In this document: piece after piece, positions 1-15,600 of the stretch
Numbering within the stretch: the stretch's first letter is position 1
Layout of the letters: each line of letters begins with the position of its first letter
Assembly: GCA_015183035.1 (NCBI GenBank)
Contig: JACZZP010000013.1
Span: forward strand, 868,001-932,000
Length of the DNA: 64,000 nt
Direction: 5' to 3'
Origin: Meloidogyne chitwoodi
Taxonomy: Eukaryota; Nematoda; Chromadorea; Rhabditida; Meloidogynidae
Made by a program: the position numbers and the translations under genes
The notes under the pieces: generated by a model
What the model was told of the DNA's origin: nothing
The model's database searches: none
The model's input: the letters and a program-made list of their open reading frames with translations, nothing else

Positions 1-1
1 G

Positions 2-679
2 TCCTTCTGATCCAAAAGAGCGTGTTCATCGTTCTCGTCTCTTCATTGCTTTGTTTGCTTTGGGTTTTTGCCTTGGTCGTTTGTGTAGTTATTTCTTACC
101 AGTAATTGCACCAAGAATGTTTGCTCCGTTCGTGATTGCTATTTTGGTAAATTTAAATTAAAAAAAAATATTTTCCTTTAATAATTTTTAATTTAGATTG
201 ACAAAAAGTTTATGCGTACTGGTCGTATTGAATTCTTCTTAACCCTTGCTGCATTAGTTGGTGGATTAAGTTGGATTATTCTGTTTGTGTTCGGACAGAC
301 GCATTTTGTTGAACTCCTTTTTTTGTTTCTTGTAATTACCATCAAAATTGGATTTTTCTATGGACATTTCCAAGTAAATAAATTTAAATATTTTTTTTAA
401 ATATATTTATTTATTTTTTAGTTGATCTATCATGTTCAATGTGCTCATTCGGAAGAACTTCGAAAGGCAGCAATTGAAATATCAAAAGAGGACAATAAAG
501 CAAAAGAGACTTCAAATCAGCCTCCAAAGGGTGGATGTTGTAGTGGAGATGGCAATAATATTAATAATGAAGAGGAAGAAAAGAAGATTGGAATTGATCA
601 ATGGAAATGTATTAGTCACTTCTCATATATTCTGGTATCTGTCATTGGGGACACTATAATGGCTTTTCTTCTAGGATAA
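2..679 (+). CDS. Multi-pass membrane protein, 3' end only (5' end outside window)
   Basis: Three exons join in phase: 2-148, 197-373 and 422-679, with TTTAG/TTTTTAG acceptors and GTAAAT donors. The visible protein has about four hydrophobic segments: LFIALFALGFCLGR, then FAPFVIAIL, then FFLTLAALVGGLSWIILF, then ELLFLFLVITIKIGFFYG. A hydrophilic tail of about 85 residues follows, with a Cys-Cys pair (GGCC), an acidic NNEEEEKK stretch and a final hydrophobic patch before the stop at 677-679. I do not recognise the family and assign no function. The start codon lies upstream of the window. The second reading frame over 432-659 is a shadow, because only the chosen frame continues from the preceding exon. 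Confidence 0.7.
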
Positions 680-3600
680 ATAAAAGAGAAAAAGAAGAAG
701 AAAAGAGAAGAAAAGAATATATAGGTGATATATATATAGTAAAATAATAATTATGTAAATAAATAAAAATATATTCTTTGTTTTTTTACCAAAAATAGTT
801 GTTGATTATATAAATATTATATGATGTTGTTTGTAAAATATGTGAATTTTAGATATATTTTTTTAATTTTGATTGAATTTTAATATTTATTTTTCTAAAA
901 TTTTCCAACAAAACAAAAAATTAAAAATATTTTATATTTTTATTTTTTCAACTCTTTAACTGCTTGTCATACCCAATTTAGTAATAAAAGAAAATTTAAG
1001 AAAAGCTAATTTAGCCATTTTGTTTTGACATAAAAATAAATTTTTTTTATTAAATAAATTTATATATTTGTTTTAAAAACATCAAAAATAATAAAAAAGA
1101 AAAAGGAAATTTTATTTACAATTTTAATTTATTTTTTGACATTTTTAGTAGAGAAAAATAAAAAATTAATTAATTAATTAAGTAATTTAAATATTTATTT
1201 AATTAATTAATTTATTTTTATTAAATTTTAATTTTTTGCCTTTTGGCTTTTTCTTTTTAATTTTAATTTTTATATATTTAATAAATGATCAATTAATGTT
1301 CGGCTAATTATAAAAGATTTATTTAAAAAAAGAATAAAAAGCCGCTTTTTTATTAAAAACAATTTCTGTTCTTTTTAACAAATTTAAAGCCTTTTCTCTT
1401 TTTTATAAATAAATATATCTACTTACTAATAAATGACAATAAAATATATTTATATTTATTATTATAAATATTCTTTTATTTTATTTTAAAAAACAATTTA
1501 ACAAAATATATCCGTCATTTTTATTTATTTTTGTTATTTGCCGGCATAATAAAAAATAAATTTATTATTTATATAAAAATATATTTATTTGTTGGCATCT
1601 AAAAACATTTGTCGCTTTTTTGGCCTTTAATAAATATATCCTTTAATTTTTCTTTTATTCATTATTATAAGTATACCCCGCTGTTTTCTATCTCCTTAGG
1701 GTGTAAAGTTAAAAAAAAGAAAAGAAAAACTGGTTTTTGATTTATTTTTTTTAAAATAATTTTTTAAAAATAAATAATAATTTTTTTAATTAATTAAAAT
1801 TTATATTAAATTATTTTTAAAACTAAAAAATTTTATTAAATTAATTAAATTAAATATTTTTCTTAAAAATTAATATTATTTAAATTTTTCTTTTTTTTAT
1901 GATCACAAAAAGTGCCGAACATTATATTTTAAAAATGTTTTAGAGAAAAGGCGACAAATATATCTCTTTTCTTAAAAATTAACGGAAGCAGATAAAAAAA
2001 TAAAAAAAGAAATGTTAGGACAATAAAAAATAAATCTGAACATTTAAAAATATCAAAAAATGCCGTAATTATTTAATTTATATTTTTTATTATTTTTTTT
2101 TTAATTGCCGACAAATAAAAAAAATAAATGAAAATATGTTTTTATAACTTTTTTATTTTTAATATTTTGAATAAATAATAAAATAAAAAAATATACAGTA
2201 ATTTAAATAATTAATTAATTTAATATTATTATTTATTTATTTAATTTAAAATTCTTATTTTTATTCAAAAAATCCAATTATTCATTTTTAAAATAAAATA
2301 ATATATAATAAATTTTAAAAATATATTTTCAATTATTCATTTAAAGGAAATATACACAGATTTTTTATTTTCATCAGAGGAGGATGCGTTGAAAAATTTC
2401 CCCCAATGCGGTAATTACTCTTTTTTTAAAATATATTTACAAAACAAAAATGATAAAATGCCTAATGCCGCTTCCCTTCACTGCTCTCCCCTATAGGGAA
2501 ATAAAATATATTTTAGAAGGGGTAAATAAATTAAAGAATTAAATAAATATTTTAAAGAAAAAGCTGAGAGATGGATAAACAACAGGAAATAAATAAATGG
2601 AAGAAGAATGGAAGAAAAAATTAAAAAATATTAAAATATAAATAAGAGAAAGAAGATAAAAAAATAATAAATATTAATTAATTAAAAATATTTTTATTTT
2701 AATTTTTGATGTAAAAAAAGGCCAAATAATATTTTAAGGTCAAAGAAAAAAGAAAAGAAAAAGGGGAAAATAAAACCATTACCGGAAATAAATTTAAATG
2801 GCATTAGTCAAAACAAGAGAATTAAATATTTTTGTTAAAATATTTAAATAAATATTTAAATAAAATATTTATTATTTATTTTAAATATATTAATAAATTA
2901 GACTTTATTTTATTTTAAATTATAAAAATATATTTTATAATAAATAAATAATAAATAAATATTATTAAATAATTATTTTATTTATTAAAAAATATATTTA
3001 TTTTTTGAATATTAAAAAAAATCTTTTTTAATATTCTCCAAAAGCATTTCTTCTCATTCTTCAAAAAATAATTATTTAAAAAAATATTTAATTTCTATAA
3101 ACCCTTTTTTAATTTAAAAAAGGGAAGAGGGGGGAGTGCCCATTTTTAAAAGATTATCGGCTTTTTTATTTTATTTTATTTTTTTTTATTCCTCCAAGGA
3201 CGATAGTAAAAAATTAAATATATACTTTACTTAAATATTTATTTATTTATTTATTTAATATATTCACCTAATTTATTTTTAGTTAATTTGGCCAAAAATC
3301 TAAAATTAATTTAAATATTTATATTTTATTTTTGATTTTTACTTTAATTTTTAATAAATTAATTAAAAATACCCTAAGGGCAAATAATAAAGAAAAATGT
3401 TTAATATTAATTATTTTTATTTAAAAAAAATATTATTTAAAATTATTTATTTTTTTTTCAATTTTAAAAAAATATATAAAATAATTAAAATAATATAATT
3501 ATTTATTTTTAAATATTTTTCCAATAAGTTATTTTTTGTTAAATTACCATATATTTATTTTATATAATTTTAAAAATTTATTCCCATAATTAAAAAAAAG

Positions 3601-6600
3601 TTTAGTTAATTTTAATTGTCATGTAATATTTTAGTATTAAAAACTTCTTTTAAATTCTGAGAAAAATTACACAATTATTTTTATTTTTAAAAAATTACTG
3701 TAAAATAAATTAAAAAATTATTTATTTTTTAAAATTATTAATTAAATTTTAAAATTATCTGAAATTTAAATATAATTTAATTATTTTTAAATAAAATAAT
3801 TAAAAAAAATAACCATTTTTTGGTATTTCTTTCTTTTAATTATATTAAAAATTAATAAAAATAAATAAAATAATTATTTTAGAACCGCCTTCTTTTTTAG
3901 GGATTAATTTATAGAGTTGTACACTTTTCTGTATTCCGGGATTATATAATTCTCTTCAGAGTTCTTGTAATAAAGGCCACTCTCTCGTTGATAAAGACGC
4001 AGAAAAACTGACCAGTGGATAGTTGAGGTCAGAGAAACGTCAAATGACCTGCTCTTTTCCAGAATTGTACACATTTTCTGCGTCTTTATCACATCAGAGA
4101 GTGGCCTTTATCACAAGAGCTCTGAAGAGAATCATATAATCAGAAAAGTGTACAACTCTATTAATTTATTTAAATATATTTAAATTTATTAAAAATATTA
4201 TTTAATTTAATTTATAAAATATATTTAATATATCTTTGTCTAATAATTATTATTATTTATTTATTTATTAATTTAATTTACTAATTTTTATGTTTTTATT
4301 TGTTTTTGTTCTTAATAAAATAAAATAAATTAATGAGGAAATGGCCATCGGGACAAATCGAATTTATTATTTTTATTTGTTTATATATTAATGTTGCCCT
4401 TTTTTTAACCAAAAAATTCCCTAATGACTTGTCCAATTAATAATAAGAAAAAAGAAATAATATAAAATTAACACAACTGCGCATTTATTTAAATAAATAA
4501 ATAAATACATATGCCCCTCTTTTTTAATTAAAATAAATAAATATATTTAATTAATTAATTATTATTTTAATTAAAATAAAATTAATTTCATTTTCTCCAA
4601 ATAAATAAATAATTTTTTTATAAATCTTAAAAAAGATAGAAAATAATTCCAAATTTATTTTAAATAATAAAAGTTTATTCTTTTAAGTCATAAAAAATAA
4701 TAAATATATTTATTTATTTAAAACAGATTTTCTTTTTTTTTTTAAAATATATTTTTGTTGCAATTTTAAAAATATTTAAAACATATTTTAAATATTTTTT
4801 ATTTATTTCTTAACCCATCAAATAAAAAATAAAAAATAAAATAAATATTAGGCACACATCAGTCTCTGCGCATTATTATAAATAAATTTATATTATAATA
4901 AATAAATATAAATATATCTAAGTAATACAAAATATTCCCCTTTTAATTCCCAAATTCCCAAAACTGTCCTCAATCTTTTTCTTAAATTTTTTATTTTTTC
5001 TTTTATTTTAATATTTTTTTTTAATATTTTTAAATAAAATATAAATTAATTTTTGATTAATTAAATAAATTTTTGGAGAATATTTTAAATAATTTTTATT
5101 ATTAATTAATTTTTAAAATCTTCAAATATTTAAAATAAATAATAATTTTATTTTATTTTTAAATAAATAAATGCGCATTATTTTCCCTCATCTTCTCTTC
5201 ATTTTTTATTTTGTTCTTCCTCTCATATTTCCTCTCTCTTTTTCTTCTTATTTTTATTTTAAAAATGGCCAAGAGTATATTTATTTATTTGATTAATTAC
5301 ATAAATATATTTATTTTAAAATAAAAAACATTAATTTTTTAATCTTCTTAAAATAAATTATTTTTAATAAATATTTTTTTTTTTTAATTTTATTTTTTTA
5401 CTAATATTTTTTAACATTTTTTAAAAAAGGCCAAATTTTTTTAAAGGAATTTTTTTCTCTATTTATAAAAAAATATTTTCCACATTATTAAAAGAATGAA
5501 TCATTTTATTGGGTAAAAAGTGTATATTAAAATAAATAAATAATAATAATAATAAGAAGATGAGCAACAACATTGGCATGTAAATAAATAAATAATTAAA
5601 TAAAATAAATATAAATTATTTATTTATTTATTTATAAGGGAGAGATGATTAGTAAAAATATTTAATAAAAATAAAATAAAAGAAGATGTTTTTTAAGAAA
5701 ATAAAAAATAAAATAAAATGTCAGGAAGAACATTATTAATTTATTTGAATCATTTAAAATAAAATAAATATTATTTTTTAAAAATAATATTTAAAAATAT
5801 TTATATAATCTCTATTAAATATTTAATTAATTAATTTTTTTAATTTTTATTTTTTAAATTATCCTTTTCTTAAAAATTACTACTTTTTTTATTTTTTGTT
5901 GATTTTCCTCATTTCGTGCCGGTCTGTGAAAATTTTCCCTCTATTACCAAAAAACGCCATTAATAATCCGCCAAAATATTTCCCCTCCCCCTCTTTCACT
6001 AATTTTTTATAAAATAAAAATATATTTATTTATTATTTTTTTTCTTCTTAATAAAAACAGGCGGCCAATTGTTATTTTCTTTAATAATAATAAATATATT
6101 TATTTATTTAATTTTATTTATTTTATATTAATTATTTTATTTTATTTTTTTTAATTTATTTATTAACCCTTTTTAATTAATTAAATATTAATTTAATATT
6201 TAATATACTGTATTTCCGGTTGAAAACATTTAAACAAAATTAAATATATTTTTATATAATGTTTTAGAGATTAAAATCTTCTTTTTTTTATTATTTTTTA
6301 ATTTAATAAAAAATAATAAATATTAAATTAATAGTAATTTAAATTAATTAATTTAATTTTTAATATTTTTATAAAATTAATTTAAATAAAATCTTTCAAT
6401 TGTCGGCATTTATTAAGCAACAAAATATTATGTTTTTTCTTTTTTTAATTTATTTAGCATATTAATAAATAACAAATTCTCCTTAATTTTTCCAAAAAAT
6501 TATTTATTCCCTTTAAAGTCGGTAATTTAAAATAAATATTAAAAAAGAAGATCTTTTCTTTCTTTTTCTTTTCTATCCGGCAATTGGTAGTAGTAGAAGG

Positions 6601-9600
6601 TATTTATTTAAATAAATAAAGAAAAGAAATTTTTTATTGCCACGCCGCGCGACCATAAAAATGCAAAAATAAAATATATATTAAAATATATATTTATGCT
6701 CAATTGGTGTCGGCGACTGACTTTTACTTAAAATAAAGTAGCCAACAAAACATCCAGCGGCGAATTAAAAAAAAGAGCAAAGAAAATAAAAAAAGTGATG
6801 GCGCGTGTAGCGATACAAATAATGATCATTTCAATGTACAAAAAATAAATAAATATAATTTATTTTATTTAATTAATTTATTTTCTTAAAATCCAATTTA
6901 ATAAAATTAAATATTTATTTAATTATTTCTTTTTTTATTTTAATCTTATTATAATTAATAAATATTTAAAAAATTTATTTTTAGATTATTTATATAATTT
7001 TAAATTTTTTAAATAAATAATTCTTTTAAAAACTTCAATAAATCCCCAAAAATATATTTATTTATTTGTTTAAAAATATAATATTTTCTATTAATTCTCT
7101 AAAAATTGTTTAGGACATTAATCTAAGGATTATTTAATAGAAAATAAAAATAAAAAAAGTGTAAAGGGCAGTAATAAATTATGACAAATATATTTAAGCC
7201 AATCAGAGAAATTAATATAAAATTTTATTTTTAAAGAAAATAATATAAAATTGACAGTGGCGGCTGGTTTTGATGATTTGTGTTAATATAAGAGAGATTA
7301 ATATTTTTGGATATAAACACTTTTTTATTTATTTTTTAAAACAATAATTTTTAATATTTTATTTTAATGATGGCCAACTGTTTATTTTATTAATTATATA
7401 TTTTAAATATTTAATAAAATTAATTAAAAAATATTATTTCTTTTTTAAATAAAATAAATAAATAATTTAAATCAATTAATTTATTTAATTTCTTCCCTTT
7501 TTTAAAATAATAAATTTTAATTATTTTATTAAAAATCTCCCATTTGTATTCAATTAAAAAATAAATTTACCAACTTTTTTTATTTCTTTAAAAACTTTTA
7601 ATGATCAAAAAATAGTAAAACTTTATTATATTTTCTTTTCTTTTTTAAAAATTCTGGATTTTTTTTATTATTTTTGCAATTTCTTTTATATTTAAAAACT
7701 AATAAAAAATAATATATTAAATAAAAAAAGGCCATAAATTTTTATAATAAAAAAGTTTTTTTTTTTTAAATATTTTGGCAACTTTTAAAATAAATAAAAA
7801 ATAAAATATTAATTTTATCCCGCCTCCTCTCTCTCCATCTAAATAAATAAAATTACCATATAATAAATAAATAAATAAATATTATTATTTTCTCTTTTTT
7901 AAATAATATTTTATTGGTTTATATATTTTTGATAAATAAATATTTATTTATTTTTTATGTCAAGGCTAAGATTTATTTATTTTTTAAATTATAAAATAAT
8001 ATTTAAAAATCTTTAAAAAATTAAAAAAAATTTTCAAATAAATTTTTATCTAATTAAAATTATTTAAATATTTTTTTAATTAATTTTAATAAAATATATA
8101 AATTATTTATTTAACAGAACTTTTCTAAATTTATTTAATTAAATAAACACCTGTGTTCATTTTTATTTTATTTACCGTATATTTTTTAATAAAATAAAAT
8201 AAAATAATTTATTTATTTATTTATTATTCTTTCTAAAAATCAAAAAACCTTTCATTACTACTACTAAACTATTTCATCTTTTCTAATAAAAAAATAAAAA
8301 ATTTCTTCCCGCACACAATCCATAAAAATAAAAAATAAAAAAGATGTTGCAATTAAAGGTGAATATATTAATTTATAAAATAATAATTAAATATTTTATT
8401 TTTTAAAATAAATAAATAATATCATGCTGAGAGAATATATATTTATTTAAATAAATATAGGTAACCCTCAATTTGTTATTATTTTATTTAAAAAAAAAGT
8501 TTATTTTTTTTAATTTTTATTTAAAAAGATTAAAATAAAAAAATAATATTTTTTAATTTTCTTTTATTTATTTATTTTAAATAATTTTATTAAAGTCTTT
8601 TTTTAACTCATCTCCTCTTTTAATTTATTTGTTTCTTCGGCTCTTTAAAATTTTTTTTTTTGCGCGAGACTTTTATTATATAAATTCTTTTTTTACTTAA
8701 AATATAATATTATTTAATAACTTGAATAAACACAAAAATTATTGAAAAAGATGAAAGAAAATTAATTTTTCTTTTATTTTTTATTTTATATTTATTTTAA
8801 AAATATAAAATAATATTTTATTATTTTTTTAATTAATTTTAATTTTAAAAATTAAAATTAAAATTAATTAATTAAAATAAAATAATTTATTTATTTAAAT
8901 CCCCTTTTATTTATTTATTTATCCCTTTTTTTAATTTAAAAGAAATATTTTCTTTTATTATTTAAATTTAAAGTTCCCTATCCTCTACTATTTTTTATTT
9001 AAAAAAGATTATATTTTTATATAAATAAATACACCTTTTTATATATTTACTCTTTTTTATTTTATTAAAAAGAAGAAGAAAAACAATAGAAAAATTACAT
9101 AGACATTTCTTTAAGTTAAATAAAAATATATTTATTTATTTTACAAAAATAAATAAATATAATTTATTTATTTACTTATATTTTCACACTTTATTATGTT
9201 AAACATGTCGTGACCTTTTAATTAAAAAAAAAATAAAATATTTTTCTAAAAATAAATAAATAATTATAAAAGAATTTTAAATAAAATTTAAAAAAAATAA
9301 TAATTTTTTTTAAATTTATTTTATTAAATTTTTCCTTTAATTTCCTTTAATATTTATTATTTAAATTAATTTTTTTTATTCTAAATAAATTAAATAAAAA
9401 AATCTCCATTTTTTTATTATTTTTTTTTTTCATTTTTAAAATTAATTTACTCCATTTTTACATTTTATTTTATTTTATTATTTCTTTCAAAAATTCCATC
9501 AAATTACTTATATTAAATATATTTTATATTTTACTCCAACAAATAAAATAAATAAATTTTAAAATTTCCATCATTTAAATTATTTCCCAACTGTCAAATA

Positions 9601-12600
9601 TACTAAAACCATTAAATATATAAAATGGGCGGAGAATGCCACAAAGTTTATTTATTTATTTATTTTATAAAAACTAAATCTTCATATCCTCCCTTTCTTT
9701 TTTATTTTTATTTTTCCATATCCGGAGAAAAATAAAAAAAGTTTTTATATTTTAAACCTTTCCTTTCCCTCACAGTCTACTCTACTCTTTCTCTTCTTTT
9801 TTTTAAATTTTATTTTGTTAGATTGGCGCATTGAAAAATAAAATAAAATAAAAAATAAAATTATTTGATGAGTAAAAAATATAAAAAATATTTAGATTAC
9901 CATTTTTACTTAAAAATAATATATAATATTAAATTAAATTGTTTTTAAAATAATAAATATTATATTTTTATTTATTTATTTTTATTATTTTCTCCAATAA
10001 TAATATACTGTAATATTTATTTTAAAAAATATTTAAATAAATATATAATTTAAATTATTAAATAAATAAATAATATTTTTTTAATTTATTTAATTTCTCT
10101 TTTTTTTTTAAAATTCTTTTGTATGATTATTTATATTTTTGTATTATTTAAATGAACATTTTTTATTTAAAAGAATATATTATTTATTTATTTATTTATT
10201 AGTCATTATTAAAAAAAAAATATTTTTTTGTTCATCATTTATTTTTTTTATTTAAAAAAAATATTTTTAGAAGAGTATTTTAAAATATTTTTCATAATTT
10301 TTTTATATTAATTTATATATAAAATAGGGGTGTGCTTTATAATATTTTTAGATAATTTTATAAATATAATAACAATTTATTTAAAAAAATATATTTCTTT
10401 TTTGTTTAGCCTTTAATTATATTTTAATAGTTTTTAGTTTTGTGGGCACTTATTTTGACGGACAGCCACCGATTAATTTCAATTTTGTTTTACTCCCCTT
10501 TTTTATAAAATATATTTATAAAATATATTTGTGGCACACTCTCCCCCTCTCTTTTATTTATTTTTTTTATTTTCCACGGTTGCCTGCATTTTTCATTTTT
10601 ATATAATTTTTTTTCATTGCTATAATTTATAAAAAATAATCTCCCTTTTCCCTTTTTTTATTCTCCCATTTGGCCAATGCCTGATAATATATACCGTAAT
10701 AGGTAAGGGGAAAATAAATAAATAAATAAATATTTAGTAGTAGTTTTAAATAAATAAATTTAAATATTTATTTTTATTAAATAAATAAATATTTATTTAA
10801 TTCACTGCCCTTTTTCTATAATATATTTTTATTGGATATTTTATTTAATTTTTTTTTTAATTATTATTTTGTTCCAATAAATTCTAAAAGGACAAAGTAT
10901 TTTTAAATTAAAATAAAACTTTTAATTTATTTTTTTTTAATTTAATTTAAAATTAATTAATAAAATAATAATATTTTTTAATTAAAATTTAATTATTTTG
11001 GAATTTAAAAATTATTTAAAAAATTAAAAATCTTCACTAATTTAATTCTTTTTTAATTTTTAAAAATAAATAAATTATTTTCTACTAATTTTTAATTATT
11101 TATTAATTTTTACCTCTTTTATTAAAAATTAAATAGATTTATTAAAATGATTAAATAAATATATTTGTCCTTTATTTAACCAAAAACACATTTTTGTATA
11201 TGCGGGAATACCTCAAAAAGAATAAAATAAAATAAAAAAATTAATTTTTAACTCTCCAAGGCCATCATCTCATAATTTTATTTTTTAATTTTAATTTTTA
11301 TTTATTTATTTTAATGTCTTTTATCATTACACAATCTGTGTTTTTATTAAAATATTTTATTTAATTTTATTTAATTTAAAAAGTTATTATCGTCATCAAA
11401 AAACAAAAAATTATGAGGAAATTAAAAAAAATATTTATTTTTTTAATTAAATTAATTTTAAATATTTAAAAATAAATAAATATAAAATATTTTATTTATT
11501 TTTTTTTAAATTAAATAAAAATAGTTTATATTAGACAAATTTTAAAAAATAATAATTAATTAATTTAAAATAATTAATTAATTTTTAAATCAAAAAATAT
11601 TAAATTTAATATTTATAAAAATAAATTATTTGATTAAAATCTTTTTTTATTTAATTTAACATTATTTGCCTTATTTTCCTCTTCCTCCCCCTCTTTTTCA
11701 AAACATTATTTTAAAATAAATAAATATTATATTTCATTTTAAAAAATAAAAAAGCTAAAAACCCTCCGATATAACTGCGCAAAGATAATATTAATTAAAT
11801 TTGTACCTTTTTATTTTTAATTTTTGCCGAAAAAGAAGACACATTTCCGTTGATTTTGCCGAATTTTTAAAATAAAAATATTTATTTATTAATAAAATAT
11901 ATTAATAAAATATATTTATTTATTTATTTAGTAAATTACTAAATAAAAATATTTATTTATTTTAATTAATTTAATTATTTTCTTTTTGATGTTTACCGCT
12001 ATTTTTTATTTTTTATTTTAAATTATCATTTACCTTTTTATTTATTAAAAAATCTTTTTTAATAAAAAATATATTTTCTTTTATTATTTCTCTTCTCAGA
12101 GTTATTTATTTAAAAAATAAATATTTTTTTTTTTAATTTTTAATTTGGTCATTTCCTTTCCGTTAATTTTTTCCCTTTTTTCTCTGCAACTTTTTTTTTT
12201 CTTCGTGGGAAAATTATTTTTTATTTTAATACTTTTATGCTAAAAACTTATTGCGCAAATATTTTTAATAAAAAATTATTTTTTAAATAATTAAAATTAT
12301 TTTATTTTAATTTAATTTATTTTTTTTTTAATTAAAAATAAATTAAAAAATAATTATTTTTTTAATTTTAAATATTCTTTTAATTTTAGATAATTAAAAA
12401 AAATAAATTAAAGTAAAATTGTAATATTTAATTAAAATTATTTATATTTTTTTTTTCTTCCCTTTTTGGAAATAAAAATAAATAAAAATTTTAAAAAAGT
12501 TTTTTCTCGTCTTTATTTATTTATTTTTTAGTACAATGATTGAATGAATATTTATTAATTTTTTATTTTTTATTTTTCAAATAATATTAACTAATTTATT

Positions 12601-15600
12601 TATTTATTTATTTATTTTCGTTGTAAGTACAAAGACATTTTTAATTTAAAAAAGAAAAGAGAAGAAGAAGAGAGAAATATTAAAGGGGCATTTATATGTT
12701 TTAGTTTTGCTTGATGATTTGATCAATTTTTGCGCAATTCTGTTGCGCAATAAATATTTATTATTTTTTATTAAAATATTATTATTTTTGAGTAAAAGGA
12801 GTTAAATAAATTAATTTAAAAAAAATTAAAAAGGATAAAAATTTAAATGAGAAATAAAAGGACATTTTGGGCCAAATAATTTAGTAAATATTAAAAATAA
12901 AATAATTTAATTTAATTAAATTAATATAAAATATTTTTTAATTTAAAAGTAGTCATGTAGAAATATTTTTTAATTTTTTAAATTAAATATTTTCTTTTTC
13001 TTTTTTAATTAAAAAATTTAATTGCCAAAAATTTTGTTTTTTGTCCCTTTGCTTATAAAATTATTTTTATTAAAATAACCCTTTATTTAATAAATAAATA
13101 AATTTTAAATAATTTTTATTTTATTTTAACTAATTCTTTTTTTAACATTTTTTTTAATTTTATCATTTTTCGCTTGACTAAGCAATCTTTTTTTAATATT
13201 ATTTTTTTTCTTTTATTATAATTATGTGTCTTTTAATAAATAAATAAATATATTTATAATTTAATATATTTTTATCAAAAATAAAAAAATATTTGTGTAT
13301 CCGCTCATTAAAAAACAACCTTTTTATTTAATGCCTCGCCAAAGATTATTTATTTATTATAATAAATATATTTATTTATATTATCGTTTACCCTTAATTT
13401 ACACTTTTTTGGCTGAATAATTTTTTTAGATTTTTAAATAATTTTTTAATTAAATTATTAAAACTGGTAAATAAGTATTTATTTATTTTTCAGAAAAATA
13501 ATATTATAATTAATTAAAATATTAATTAATTAATTTAAAATGTCCCAATCTCTCCTCTTTATTTATTTATTTATTAATATCTTATATTTATTTATTACCT
13601 TATAACTAAATAAATAAATAAATTATCTTCTTATTATTATTTTATTTTCCTTATTATCATCAATTAAATTATTAACGGTCCGCTTATTATCACAAAAATT
13701 TTTTGAGAGCGCGGCGCCGTGCACATTTTATATTTCCTCTTTTTTTTTTAACAATTTTTGTGCGCGTAGTCCACCCAAAACAACCGCCACAGAAGAAAAA
13801 AAAAAGATTGAAAAAAAGAAAAAGAGGAAGAAAAGAGAGAAGAGGGAAAGGCTGGCTCATTGCCTCCACTTTTAATTTTTGCCTTTTAAATAATTTTTTT
13901 TTTTACTTATTATTTATTTATTATATTTTAACAAAAATAAATAATATTTACATTAACTAAAAATATTAAAATTATTCCAAACTTTTATCCTTTAATTAAT
14001 TTAAGCATTAAATTAATTGAATTATTTTTTAAATTAAATTAAAAAATAAATTAATATATTTTTAAATTATTAAAAATATATTAATTTTATTTATTTTTTA
14101 GCTTGCGCAATTACTTCTTTTTTTTAAATTATTGAAGCGGAAATAAAAAAATATTTTTATTTCGTTTAAAAAAAAATCCGTTCATTTATGTTCTACTTAT
14201 TTATTAAATAAATAAATATATTAATTTAGTTTAAAATAAAAATATTAAATATTAAAATACACAAAATGTTGCAATATATTTAATTTAAATATATAATATA
14301 TAATCTTTTTATTTTATTTTATTTATTTCCCGCCTTTTCATAAATTTATTATTATTATTATTGGTTGTTATATTATTAAAAAGAGAAAATAAAAAATATG
14401 ACAACCAACCATCACAAAAGTGAGAAAAGTATTATTAAGAGAAAATAAAATGAATGACAGCACTAATAATATTACGATAATATTTTTTTTATTTTTTAAA
14501 AATTATTAAAATATATTTATTTATTTAAATAATTATTTTATTAAAGTAATTTTAAACCTTTATTCCCACAGATTTTTTAAGAAAAATATTTTTATTATTT
14601 TTTAATTTAATATAATTATTTTTTTAAATATATTTTTACTCAAATTTCATTCTCTAAATTATGTGAAAATTACTTAAAAAATATTTAAATTACAAGAAAT
14701 TTATTTTAAAAATTTATATTTATTTTTTTTAATTTTATTAAAATGTCGCATTTTCTAAAAAATAAAATAAAAATTAATTTTCTTTTTTATTTTATTTTTT
14801 CATTACTCCCTTTGGGGAGTTATTAGTCATTTATTAATTTATTTATTTTTAGAAAAATAAAAAGATTTTAATAAAAATAAATAAATTAATTAAATTACAA
14901 CTAAACAAAATTATTTGATAATAATTAAAATAGAAAAGTAAATAAAATATAATTTTTAAAATTATTTTACTAAGGTCATTCTTTTAATAAATATATTTTT
15001 AGAAAATATAAAGTTAGAAAAATTAAAATTAATTTTTAAAATTAATAAATATTTTTATTATCAATTTTAAAATTAATTTATTAAATTTATTTTTCAATTA
15101 TAATAAAATATATTCTTTATTTATTTTAATAATTTTACTTTTATTAATTCTTCTTATCTCTTTTAAATTAATATAATTTTTATAAAAATTATTTTAAATA
15201 TATTATATATTTAATTTAATAAATAATGAGTTAAATGATGCGTAAAAAATTAAAAAATTATTTTTGAAAAATTAAGAAGAAAAAAAATAATTTAATGACT
15301 GGAAAATAATTTTGTTGATATATTTTTAAATTAAAATAAAAAAAAGATTTTTTTATTAAATCAGTCAACTCTAAAAATTTAAAAGATAATTAATTAATAT
15401 TTTTATATTTTTTTGTTTATTAAAAAATAAATATTTATTAATAATTATTTTAATTTATTTTTTACAAAAAATTATTATTAAATTTAATTTTATGTTCTAC
15501 TTTTCTCCTTTTTTAATATTTTAATAAAAATATACTGTAATTATTCTTTGCGCGTAATATTCAATAAAAATTATGGGCAGGAAAAAGAAAGTAGTTAGTA

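Noticed and set aside
3904..4092. 62-codon minus-strand open frame
   Set aside because: It lies inside the palindromic MITE and has no protein-like composition. The structure is fully explained by inverted repeats.
13703..13960. 85-codon open frame with a hydrophobic start and a Lys/Arg run
   Set aside because: Base composition simply follows a GAAAAAG purine tract, there is no splice context, and nothing resembles a known family.
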